Below are positions 38,925 through 49,900 of a stretch of 64,000 nt of DNA, piece after piece (position 1 is the first letter of the stretch; each line of letters opens with the position of its first letter). Under the pieces are notes generated by a model. That model ran no database searches. It saw only the letters and a list, made by a program, of their open reading frames with translations, and was not told where the DNA came from. Origin of the DNA: Acanthopleura granulata (taxonomy: Eukaryota > Mollusca > Polyplacophora > Chitonida > Chitonidae); NCBI GenBank assembly GCA_016165875.1, contig JABBOT010000022.1:5849724-5913723 (forward strand), read 5' to 3'. Position numbers and translations under genes: made by a program.

Positions 38925-40014
38925 CCCTCTGGTGGGATTCTGCTATTTTTAGATGCATTTTCCCGCCAAGCAGTTTGACCAACCGGCGGAGCGTAAAATT
39001 GTTCGGTTAGCCAATGAGGCACCGTCAAAATGTTTTCTATTCGATTCGCTCATTAGAGTCATTTTTTTTCTTTTTTTTATTGATGCTGATTTTAGTGCAT
39101 GTGTGTACCTATTTATTACTCAAGATGGAAAACAAAACAAAACAAACGGAAGGACAAAACTCCACAATTATTCCCACCTACAGTAACTTTTTAGCGTCCC
39201 TGATGCTTCATCACGTTGTCGGGAAATCCTGGCCTGCATATTAAACGTTTTACAAAAAAAGGGTGAAAATATATTGTAGATCATATGCCAGTATACAGGA
39301 ATGAAATTTGTATTAGGTAAAGGAATAGCATTTTACAAGACAGTAATTTGTTTTATATTTTATTTATTATATTTGTTTACTTTGGGATTTTTGTTTCATG
39401 CTGTACTCAATAATAATTTCAGTTTCACTTTCACGTTTACAGTTAATTCTTTTTGAATTCTAGAGTTCAGGTTTTAAGTCCATGAGTTTGTACAAATATA
39501 TACACGCCCTTACTCTCTGCCTCCCAAAATGCATATTTTGCTGACCCCATATGTGTCACAAATGTCCATAATGAACCGTCAACTTGTCACCTAGTGGCAT
39601 TGCTGCAAAGCACCCCTCTGCTTATAGACGTTTTGAATTTCTCAATGTGTATATAACTTGATCAGAAATGACAGCTAACTAAAGTAATGATCCACTGCTG
39701 AACAAAATTACTTTAAAGGTGAACATTCAACCCATATGCCGAACGTTTGGCACCACAAATACAATAAATTATTCGAACTATAATGAAATTACCTACAAAC
39801 TACAGGGGCAAGATATAAGGTAAGATTTATCGCAGCCTGTGTGGCGAATTCAAACAGGACGAACGAGCGTGGCCTTTGCATGTCAGGGGTGTTTGAGATG
39901 AGGGGCTGGTGTGCGTGCTTCAGGTGTATAGACATGCACACAAGCATCTAGGGTATGTAAATGTAGAAGACAGGAAAAATATATGGCAATAACTAAATAA
40001 CAGAGTGTAACTAT

Positions 40015-40275
40015 ATGGTGGGGCGTTTGTTGTAGTTAGCCAGACGAGAGGCCTCGGCGGCGATACGCTCGAAGATGTCGTTGACAAAGCTGTTCATGAT
40101 GGACATGGCCTTGGACGAGACGCCGGTGTCGGGGTGCACTTGTTTCATGACTTTCTAGATGTAAATGCCGAAGCTTTCCTTTCTCCTCCTTCGCTTTTTC
40201 TTGTCCTTTGAGATGGGTGGTAGACTTTTTGATAGCTTTGTTTGTTCCCTTGCCGGTTGGTGTCTTGGGAGCCAT
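40015..40275 (-). pseudogene. Truncated H2B pseudogene (unit 4)
   Basis: The most decayed copy. It starts at 40275 ([18 protein letters not shown]), with TATA at 40342-40348. Internal indels shift the frame after about residue 20 and a TAG falls in the conserved KVMK segment. The 3' truncation point and flanking DNA are the same as in unit 2. Repeat similarity to the other spacers ends about 180 bp upstream of the start (near 40450), so this is the terminal unit of the first array. Confidence 0.92.
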
Positions 40276-40452
40276 AGGGATACAGGTACTGCTCAGTCAG
40301 AGTTAGCGCTGCAGAGTGACGTGCCACTCAGGCGGCCGGCCTTTTATATCGCAAGTCCCGCTTGTAAAGTTGGAGGGAAAAACCAGAGCGCGGACCGAAC
40401 AGAGAGCATTAAAAACCGCGTTTCAATGGCGGGCTGTGTTTTCATACGCTTT

Positions 40453-41143
40453 CCGGTTGAAAGAGAGTATTCATGCATATTGAAATGAAATAGACGTAGC
40501 CTACAGACATACGTGCATTTCGGAGAAGAAAATTGCACTTCTCACTTTATCCACTTTATATATGCCCTGCCTAAACATGAGCTTGCCCCTGCTTATGCAC
40601 GGGGGTATAGACCCATATAGACTATATAAATCCAAAATTCACTACAGCACGACCGAATCGTATATATACACATATTACTGTGGCAAAATGCACATCCATA
40701 ATTTGGTATAGCAGCAGTAGATAATTTGTGTACTTAATATGTAATTCATAGGCCTATATATATCCACACTGAGGCCGGCACGTGTTGGAGTGTAGCGGGC
40801 GGGTGTAGGGGGACGTTGAGCCAAAGATATCAGTTTAGAGCAAGATTGAATCCTGTCGTACCAATAAGCATGCATGCATGAATGTTCTGAACAAAATTTC
40901 GTGAAGTAAATTCGGGAAGTAAATTTACAGCATAGCCGTGTAGAGAACCTAAACTTCTTGCAGGATAATTACTGGACAATGCTATACATTTACACCATTA
41001 AATCATTTTTTATTGTTTTATTGTAGACTTGCAGCAAAATGTTCTGGCAAATGAGAGACCATTAATTTTCATCGTAGAATTACAGAAACATCTACACAAA
41101 CATTACACAAACATCTACGCAGTTGATTTTGCCAAGCTGTATA
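40453..41143. other. Unique AT-rich region beyond the first histone array
   Basis: Similarity to the histone spacers stops here. No coding exon, RNA gene or clear repeat was recognised. Confidence 0.45.
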
Positions 41144-41487
41144 GAGGCCGATAGGGGACATCTCGCTACCTCATTACCTCCACCTTTCTAATATAGGCAA
41201 GGAAGCGAGGAAGCGTAGTAGCAAAGTAGCTAGGCCGAGAGGCAGCGAGGTAGCGACGCGAGGCATCGAGATAGAGGGGTTATGTTGACCCCGCTACTTC
41301 GCCACCTCGTTACCTTGCCCTTTTTACAGAGGTCGAGGTAGGGAGGTAGCAAGGTAGCGAGGTGGCCAAGCGAGGCAGCGAGATCATCCACTTTGCTACC
41401 TCGCTACCTGGCATAGCAACCTCGCTGCCTCGCCCTCTAGTAGAAACTCGAGGCAGCGAGGTAGCGAGATGTCCTGTAGCGGCTTTC
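41144..41487. mobile_element. Fold-back element rich in GCGAGGTAGC motifs
   Basis: A 344-bp element whose ends are inverted repeats of ~28 bp: the left end contains GGGGACATCTCGCTACCTC and the right end its complement. The interior is packed with alternating copies of GCGAGGTAGC, GAGGCAGCGAG and their complements, so nearly the whole element can fold on itself. It has no open frame. The form fits a non-autonomous fold-back or MITE-type transposon; no clear target-site duplication was found. Confidence 0.75.
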
Positions 41488-42083
41488 ATAGATAAATAAT
41501 TTACAACATTTATCCTCTGGATTAGAAAATCGCATTTAATTTACGAGAGGGAGTAATAGCAATGCTATGATGTTAAACATAACCTATTTTACCTGAGCTT
41601 TTGCATAACCATAAAAAATGTATGTTTAGATACAGGAAAAAAAAGATGTAAACCGATACTTTTGGTGAAAATATTTATCTATTTACCAAAGTAAATAAAT
41701 ATAATTTTAAAACATACTCTAAAATAACATTTTGAAGTCAAATTTGTCACAATCAAGCAAAGCAACGTGTGTGAAGTTGGCTAAGCAGTTAGGCTTTATT
41801 TATAATTGATTTTGAAGTTACTGGGCTATGCTTCTTCTTCTTGTTACTGTCATATAAGTCAAGTATTTATATGCACGGTGTAAAACTTCAATGAAATTAA
41901 AAATAACACCAGTTTATGCGTTTTATCTTTCTTTTTGAACTTCAAATGAATGGGCCAAAATATTATTAAAAAATACTATTCAAAAAATTATATTAAATGA
42001 TACTAGGCATTATGAAAATCTCTTTATCATTCATACTGAGCTGACTGCTGTTATTAAACTGTTCTGAATTCATTCTTTTACAG

Positions 42084-42415
42084 GGAACACCATCCTCAAG
42101 GCGACGAAATATATGATTAGAACTGAAGGCACTATATTTATCTGCAATTTGCACAGCTTTTTGTCTGCATTTTCAGCACTGTTTGGTGTATTCTATGTTC
42201 TAAACACAGAGTACCTGGACAAAGAAAGCGGGATTCAAGAGGTTATGCAAAGATAAGATATTCTATTTCATCTGAATATTTCCTAGGCATAGACATTGTG
42301 GGCACCATGAACTTCTTCTCTGCTTTTATGTGCCAAGGTCGGGTTTTATCCTGAGATAGTCATGAGTCCTGCAGACTATGTGCACATCTTCTTCCAGAAT
42401 GCCCTGGAGAAATGA
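42084..42415 (+). other. Possible last two exons of an unrecognised gene
   Basis: An acceptor (AG at 42082-42083, preceded by ATTCTTTTAC) opens a 57-codon frame with protein-like composition (FICNLHSFLSAFSALFGVFY, then VLNTEYLDKESG) ending at a stop at 42254-42256. A second frame from 42338 follows another plausible acceptor and reads VGFYPEIVMSPADYVHIFF up to a stop at 42413-42415. A GT after GAG at 42241 could join the two in phase. I do not recognise the protein, and no upstream exons are visible. It may be a decayed duplicate or transposon-derived. Confidence 0.25.
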
Positions 42416-42679
42416 TTATGAGTGAAATATTCGCAAATAAGGCGTTTAACATCAAACAGACACACGTATTCTTCAGTTATTTACTCCACAGGAAAAGTCA
42501 ACTGTATTTTTGAGATTTTTAACAGTATAATAAAATGGTCTCAGATGCTGCTGTCACAGAACTGAAAATTTGCTCATCAAGTTGTTAAAAAGTGAGCACT
42601 GACTGTTTTGCCCTTGAAGATGAGAGTCTGGGCTTGCTACAAGAAGACTGCAGTTATCCCAGTGGTCCTATACAGGAGT

Positions 42680-42880
42680 TAAAACTGCGCCTACTAAGTT
42701 CAAGCCATGCTGTTTCAGCCTAGATTTGCCTCTGCTTTAAGCAGGAAGCGGTGCTGGGAACCTCTGGAAGGTCATGGTTTTTCCTGGACACTTCTCTGCT
42801 TTCCTCCCGCTCTATTCATGGCATTATTGCATTGGAAAAATAATCTAAAGTACGGTGTAAAACAATTAAATAGATGCACA
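42680..42880 (+). mobile_element. Degenerate SINE-like remnant
   Basis: Contains GGTCATGG, TTTCCTCC and a 3' tail ending AAAGTACGGTGTAAAACAATTAAAT. These match, in the opposite orientation, the better-preserved copy at 44,478. The 5' half is too decayed to delimit. Confidence 0.45.
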
Positions 42881-44477
42881 TAAAGCCAATAATTGTTCTG
42901 AAATGTCAATTTTTCTGTTTCAGGTGTTTGATAGGTCTGAGCCCTTATATGGGATCTAAAAGTGTGCAGGGCAGAAAAAAGAAAGCAAGATCCGGAGAAG
43001 GTGTTAACACCTGAGATGACATGACTTGTGTTTTAACAAATAAAACTTCAACAGGGATTGTGCTTGCACTCATTTTTTTACTGAGGCAACAAGGATTGCA
43101 CTTCTACTGATTAGTTTCCGTGGCAACAGAAATTGTGTCTTTTCTGGCGTAATATGTAAGGACTTGTCGGTATCTGGCAAGCAACTTTCCTGATGAACAG
43201 CTATGTTCACTTCTTAATGATGATGGGTCACACTCTGCAATGGGACAAAGAACTAATTTCTCCTCGAGGACCATGCAGTGTCCCACAGACTTTGACCCAG
43301 ACTGTATTTCTGAGCCATTGCAACAGATACAAGCTACAATGTAATCATTAAGTGCTCCAGCAAAATATTGAATTATTTGTCAACAGCTACATATAACTGG
43401 TTTCTTAAGTCTCCTTTTTTGATGCCCCCTTTCTTCACGTGTTTGTGTGATATGCAACCTTAAGCGTAATGGTGTGAAGGTAGAAAAACAGAGTAATCTG
43501 AAGTAAAATACTTTGACAGGGCTTGGTGGGACACTAAATTTTCAACAATAAAACTTATTGGGTCATAATTATTTGTTATATGCCAGGCTATTGGTTTTCA
43601 AAGGTGTGTGTAGAGTTATGTCCCTTGATGAAAATAACAAATCGTTACCAGAAACGTTCTGTCAGTTCTCGGGCATGTTTATGATAGAGTGCTAAAATAT
43701 ATGTAAAACAAGTCTCTCAATTTCCAACTACTTTTGACTCTCCTGTAATCGTGAATTCAATAGTTTATCAATGCCAAAATTTTTAAATATTTGTTTACGA
43801 CATATATCATTACATGTAACCTTGGTTCAAATTTTGAAGTGATAATTGCTGCATGCTTCATGTATGTTTGAAAGCAAACGTCATATAACTTAAGGCTATA
43901 GAGAGTTTGCATCATCGCACTTCCTGGTAACGAAGTAATGCGCTACCGATAACTTAATCAGGAACGGATTAATTCGTTATATCAATGTAAAGGCAATCTC
44001 TCAACCTTTTCAAATAACCGATTTAACGGCAGATTTATTCAGTGTTTGCATATGTGGAGGGTGGTGTCCGTTCATATAAACGCCTGAACACAGTCACCGA
44101 GTTCAAAACTCTACATGTTACGATATCTCGCTTAACTGATTTATTTATCTATCCTAAAAATCTGTTAAATCCGCCATTTGGGGAATAATGAGATTACATT
44201 TGTTGATCGTCCGTTCCTGGTAACGAATTATAAACCGTTCCTGATGTAGAACGAATGAATCCGTATTTGAGTATGGGATGATAACTTACATATCTATCAC
44301 AATGCAGCCTGTCATCCCTCAAACGACGGATTTAAGGGACGATTTTTTCGCCGTTTTTTGCCTTCCGGGACGGGGGTCAGTATAGGAGGGCACGCATGTG
44401 CACGTAAATTATATAAGCCTATATACTCTCTAAAAACTATACGAGAGGCACACATTATTGTGGCAAAAATGCAAAAA
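42881..44477. other. Unique AT-rich region with a weak internal repeat
   Basis: No gene is supported. Segments near 43920-43980 and 44212-44265 both contain (C/G)TTCCTGGTAACGAA followed by AGGAACGGATT- or GAACGAATGAAT-like sequence, suggesting an old partial duplication or a decayed element. Short open frames here have no recognisable content. Confidence 0.4.
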
Positions 44478-44652
44478 GTTATTTACTTATTTATTTATTT
44501 GATTGGTTTTTATGCCGTACTCAAGAATATTTCACTTATACGACGGCGGTCAGCGTTATGGTGGGAGGAAACCGGCAGAGCCCGGAGGAAACCCACAACC
44601 GTCCACAGGCTGCTGGCAGGCCTTCCCACGCATCGCTGGAGAGGAAGCCAGC
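44478..44652 (-). mobile_element. 3' part of a tRNA-type SINE family, reverse orientation
   Basis: Reads TTATTTATTTGATTGG, then GCCGTACTCAAGAATATTTC, GGTGGGAGGAAACCGG and a stretch ending GAGGAAGCCAGCATG on the plus strand. From memory this is a repeat widespread in molluscs and relatives; I cannot confirm its family name here. It stops abruptly where similarity to the TRAPPC12 intron 2 segment begins, so it lies exactly at a duplication junction. Confidence 0.65.
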
Positions 44653-45930
44653 ATGTGTTTCTTGCCTGCTAAATCTGACTTATCGTTCTGTGTTATGGTA
44701 AATGGCTTGAACTTCAGTGCATGCAGATTGTAATAGCCAATTAATTATGTATATATAACTGCGCGTATATATATGCCAAGGGAACAACAAGGAAATTAGT
44801 GCTGTTTCAGTATCAAGAGAAACTAGGTGGAAGTGTTAAAAATGATTTGGGGGAAGCCCTATGACACTTACATGCAATTAACATCATGGTTTAAAAAATC
44901 TACGATGAATGACACAATTTAACTCCAATAACTGAAGAATCCTTAAAAACAAAATCGGCGTTTTCTGTAAAATTTGCCTGATGTGATGTGATAATATTGT
45001 TTACATACGGTTAAATCAGGCAGATATAATATCAACTGAGTTAGTTATGCTAGAAGTGACATCAAGAGCACTTAAAAACACATTCCAATTTGTGGATAGG
45101 CATCAACGATCGTTGACATCGTGTGTTCTTGCACGAGGTGTCATTTGGGCAAAGTGGAAACAACAAAAACTTCTGATTTCGCACTGTGTTTGAAATTCAC
45201 AACAGCTGTTTACACCACTGTAGTGTGCAAGTCTATACCTCTGCTTGGGGAAAAGTTTATCTAAATTCTGTAAAGGTCTGTAGTTTCACCCTTGGTACAT
45301 CAGTTTCCTCTACTGGTAAAACGGACAGCAATCAATACGTGAAAAATTCTGGAGTACCCTAATTTCTCTAATTTTTGGGACACCTGATCTGCCCTTTTTA
45401 CCTTACATACATGTAAATCTACAAAGTTTCTTTCTCCTGCCATGCTTAGACCATCGAATGACCAATATATCCATATGTTTACTCTTTCAAAAAGCTGGGA
45501 GAGAAATGTAATATTTTGCTTTCAGCAGGTCTAATATCTGTCCCAATAATTAGAAGAATTAGGGTATGGTGTTAAACTAGCATAAGACCATCCCTAGAGT
45601 TATGGAGGAAGGGAGAATTTCAGGTATTGTTGTGCCGGGAATATTCTACCTTCTGTCAAGGTAAAGTCTTTCTGTGCTGAGCCTCAAGCTCTTCAAACTG
45701 CTTGTTTGTAATGACCTAAATTTTCGTTTTTGCTGGATTCGTAGTTTTATCGGTGGGGCCTGTTGTGTATGTATCTGTGTCTATGCTGCCTGTGTCTTTA
45801 TGCTGCCCGTACTTTATGCTGCCTGTGTCTTTATGCTGCCTGTGTCTTTATGGCAGTACACAGTGTATGTGCAAGTTCACAGATGACATTACTTTCTTTG
45901 TATTGTCTTTGTATTTCTGTCCATCCTCTT
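44653..45930 (+). pseudogene. Deleted partial copy of the TRAPPC12 locus
   Basis: Three segments of the TRAPPC12 region occur in the original order. 44653-45212 matches 2942-3502 (intron 2), 45213-45700 matches 7881-8430 (intron 6, exon 7, intron 7 start), and 45709-45923 matches 13096-13208 (3' flank). Everything between is deleted, including exons 3-6 and 8-11. The only exon left is a copy of exon 7 at 45589-45660. It keeps the donor (CAAG|GTAAAG) but has lost the acceptor and has an internal frameshift after CAGGTATTG. It cannot encode protein. Confidence 0.85.
45783..45856 (+). repeat. Short tandem repeat in the duplicated segment
   Basis: Three to four units of the type ATGCTGCCTGTGTCTTT are inserted within the copy of 13140-13160. 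The original locus has no such repeat, so it arose after the duplication. Confidence 0.7.
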
Positions 45931-46936
45931 GTATCAGTGTATCTAGTTGAAATCCTCCCTTCTGCACCTATTTTTACAATGAGGCAAAAGTTCAAAAGTT
46001 ATATGAATGGCAAGTTGGGTTTTTCTGTCTTTTTGCAGCAGTGGCACATATTAGTCTTGCGCTTGGGGTTGCCAGTTTTCTAATATATACATATATATAT
46101 ATAGAACACTACCTGTCTGTCAGCCAGCAGATTACCGTGATGCATTTCCATGCTACTTAATCTGATGATCTGGTTTTGTTAAATTGACTTTGTTGACATT
46201 TAAGCACCTCTGGCATCTCCATTCATTCTAATGGCACATTGCCTCAGGAAAACCTGACACAGACATGTAAATACAGTAAATACACAGTAAAAAGTGCAAC
46301 AAGAGATATAACCATAGTCACCATTTTGATTAGTACTTTGCAATCAAATCTGTGTAAATTTTGCATTGTCCTCTTATACATTTAAAAACAATCTATCAAT
46401 GGTCACTTCAATGGTGACTTCAATATAAACTGCCCTTGATGCAGATGGTGGAAGACATACACTGGCTACACATAAGGGTCCCAAATACAGTAAACTCATT
46501 GTTTGTGTACTATAAGTGTATTTCTGTGCACACTTACTACCAAGAAAGGACAAAGGAGCACATAGCTTTGGACCCTTTTGTTAAAAGCAGGAAGGAGTTT
46601 TACAAGTTCTCCATTGATAACATCAAGACATTAGATGCAGACAATCTTTCATCATTTTCTTGTTAACAGTGCTTTTATGTTATTAGAACGTCTGTGTTGC
46701 CATATCAGATGTTTGGTTGGTTTCTGACATGTCACTGCCATATGGTGTAGATGATTCACATTGGCTGTGGACAGTCTAGGAAGTCAGATCCGTCTGTGTG
46801 AACATCAGAGTGTGTGTACACGTCACACAGCTAGGTACAGCGGACATTCCTCATTTGCTTGACCAGCTGGTTCACTAATACTCTGGCTGTTCTGTCCACT
46901 TCTGATGATGTCTCCTGAATTTGTCACGTGGCAGCC
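45931..46936. other. Region between the TRAPPC12 fragment and C8orf76
   Basis: About 1 kb of AT-rich DNA with no supported gene; it presumably includes the C8orf76 3' UTR and poly(A) region. A 76-codon plus-strand frame at 46436-46666 has no recognisable content. Confidence 0.45.
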
Positions 46937-49900
46937 TCATGGCGGGTTTTCATCAACCTTCTCAGAAGCGGCCAAGTTTGACCAGGAAAACCAACGGCAC
47001 TCAAATGACACATCTTTTGGCACCTACAAAAGGTTTGGAAAGAAAGGAAATGTAGAATGTGACAGTTGCAGGATTCATTATTTACATGTGGTCCACTGAA
47101 TACCTCTGAGCAGCAGACAGGTGATGGACAACCCCAACATGGACAACAGCCCAAAAGTAGGAAATAATTGCTGCCATTTGTAAAATCACCTGAACGGTAA
47201 ATACATCAACCGAAAATGTAAACTGCTTGTTACCTGAAGGTGTAAAGCATTGATATCTAGAAAATACTTACTGTCGTACTCTGTCCGCAATCTGACTCAG
47301 AACCAGATTCTGATCCTAAAGGCAGCTCATTGGGTAAATCCTGAGATAAAAACTGAAAAAAACACAACACCTTACACAGACAAAATACAAAGATATACAC
47401 ATAAAACAAAAATGACACTCACATTAAAATATGACTAGACAATGTGCAAGGACATTCACACAAAACTATGACTAGACAACATGCAAGTTCATAAACACCT
47501 AAAACCATAAATGAATACAAGAATTACCAAACATCATGAATACAGATCCATAAAATACAGCATCATTTACACCTTACACTAGGAATATATGACTGGAGGA
47601 AAAACTGCATGGATTCACTGATGTCTAAATTCAGCATTCCTTCTGGGTAATTTATGCAAATTTCCTTTCTCCCACCTTTTCTGCTCTGTCCCTTTCGTCA
47701 ACTGGGAAATCCATCTTCTCAACAACTTCGGAGATCTGCAATACACAACATAAGGTCTCCATCAGTGAAATCAAATGGACTGTTATCAAGCTGTTTGATT
47801 TCTTCTGCACCAGGTTTTACTTCCTTGCTCCAGATATTTTCTTGTTCACTTGGCAGTGGGTACTGGCTGAGGTGCTTGCCTTTCAGTCGCTACATCACAC
47901 ATGGTGGGTTCAATCCCAGTTGTGGAACAAATATGTCTGGATTCTGGATTCCCTGTCTCTCATGGTTCTTGGACCATGGCGGCCTTGAGTGTTCTCTTAT
48001 ATGGAGTCAGTTGGAGATCACTTATCATCCACCAATATGAATAACTCACATATATAGCAGCTTGTCACTAAGTCACCAAAGGCTGGTCGTTTACTCTGTG
48101 CACTCACTGCTATCATGAAAACGAAGAATTCTGGAATATGGCGTTAAACAATTAAAAAAAACAAAACCAAACTTTGAAAACTTTATTCATGTTAGTCATT
48201 CCTAATGTTGTTAGGTGTGTTATGAAGCCGAATGTTCACTTTATTGATAATAATCCCAGATTGTGGTGGTGTTTATCGTCATATAGAAGATGAGATTTAG
48301 GAGCTGTGGAGGTAATGATTCATAGAACAACAGTTCATAGAAGGCGTTATGGCACTGACGACTGGGCAGTATATAGGCTCTACATAGAGGGTCTAGCGTA
48401 ACCTCTAAAACTGCATATAACTGGTCAGTTAAGTTGGGACCTTCAACATTTTTTTTTCTCTCTTCCAAAAAAAAAAACACAAAACATTTTTTTCTCTCTT
48501 CCAAAAATAGCCCAATTTTTTTTTTCACCATGTCACTTTTATGGCTCCATACATTCCTCATCTATGAAAAAACTATTCTGATAGTTACCATCCTAGCTAG
48601 ATTATCTGACATTTTAGTGTAGAATTTGAAATATTTTTGAAAAATACCCAGGAAAATCAGTGAAAGTGTTGTTACAGCCACTGCTCTCAGCTGTTTGTCT
48701 GGTGACACTTACCTGCTGTAATAGACTCAGGTGGTGAGATTTTATGAAGCTACCACACGTTCTCTGACTGAATTGGAGTAACAATCTGACAAAAACAACA
48801 ATCATGGAAATTACTGCTGTGATTTATTGAAAGTTATCAAAGACCATGTAATTTTCAAAGCAATTACACAAGTTATTACAAGTACCACACCTATGAAATC
48901 TCTGTTTGGTAAAAACTACAACACATGTGACAACGCAGTCATTCAATCGCTACATTTATAATTATTATACCTCACAGTGTAGTACTTGGTTTCCACTGGC
49001 AATACACGGTCACATGATATTCCGCAAAACATATGTACAACGGTTATAAGGCAATGTACAATGGTCACGCGCGAATAGCCAACGATCTTGTGTGCTTATT
49101 CTAAAAGGTTATCTCCCTTGGTCTGCTCTCTAAGGTCCACTTGCTGATAAAGTAAACAGTTGGACGATGACTTTCTCAGCTGACAACGGCAATTTAGGGC
49201 TTTAGCAGAGCAGATCATATCTTCAGTTTTTTTCAGTATAATAAAACATATAGTGCATGAAGTGGGATTTTCTATGAGAAATTGTGAGCTCTCCAGCTTG
49301 CATTTTGAGATTTTCTATGAGAAATTGTGAGCTCTCGGGCTCTTATCTTCTCAAAGGCAATCCCACAGCATGCACTATCTGTATAATAGAATCCTTTCAC
49401 AACTTAGAAAATGATTGGGCATTACTGTTTGGAGAGTACAGGATGAATGTCTCAGTGACATTTAAATTAATTAAAATAATATCATAACTTTAAAAAAAAA
49501 AATTCTGCCACCATGAATGTTATTTTCATAGTTTTAAATAGCCTCATTTGTTATAACTTTCAATTAACACCTTAATGTGATGCATATGTAGCTATCACAA
49601 CTGATATTCCACTGGCCATATGTTCCTGTGAGATAACTACTACATTTTAGGCTTTACCAATTGACTGATTGCTTCACCTTAATGAGAGACAAAATGTCCT
49701 GGACATGTGCTATCAGACCTAAGAAGTCACCCCCAAAAGTGCAGATGATGTTCATAAACTCTTACATCTGGTGTAACTTACATTTGTCTAGTACAGGATA
49801 TCATCCTATGTTCCAAACGAACATCAACACACCTTTCCAAACGGATCAAAATCAGGCAAATGGCTCCAAAAATCATGGAGGAAACTTGGAAGTCAAATAC

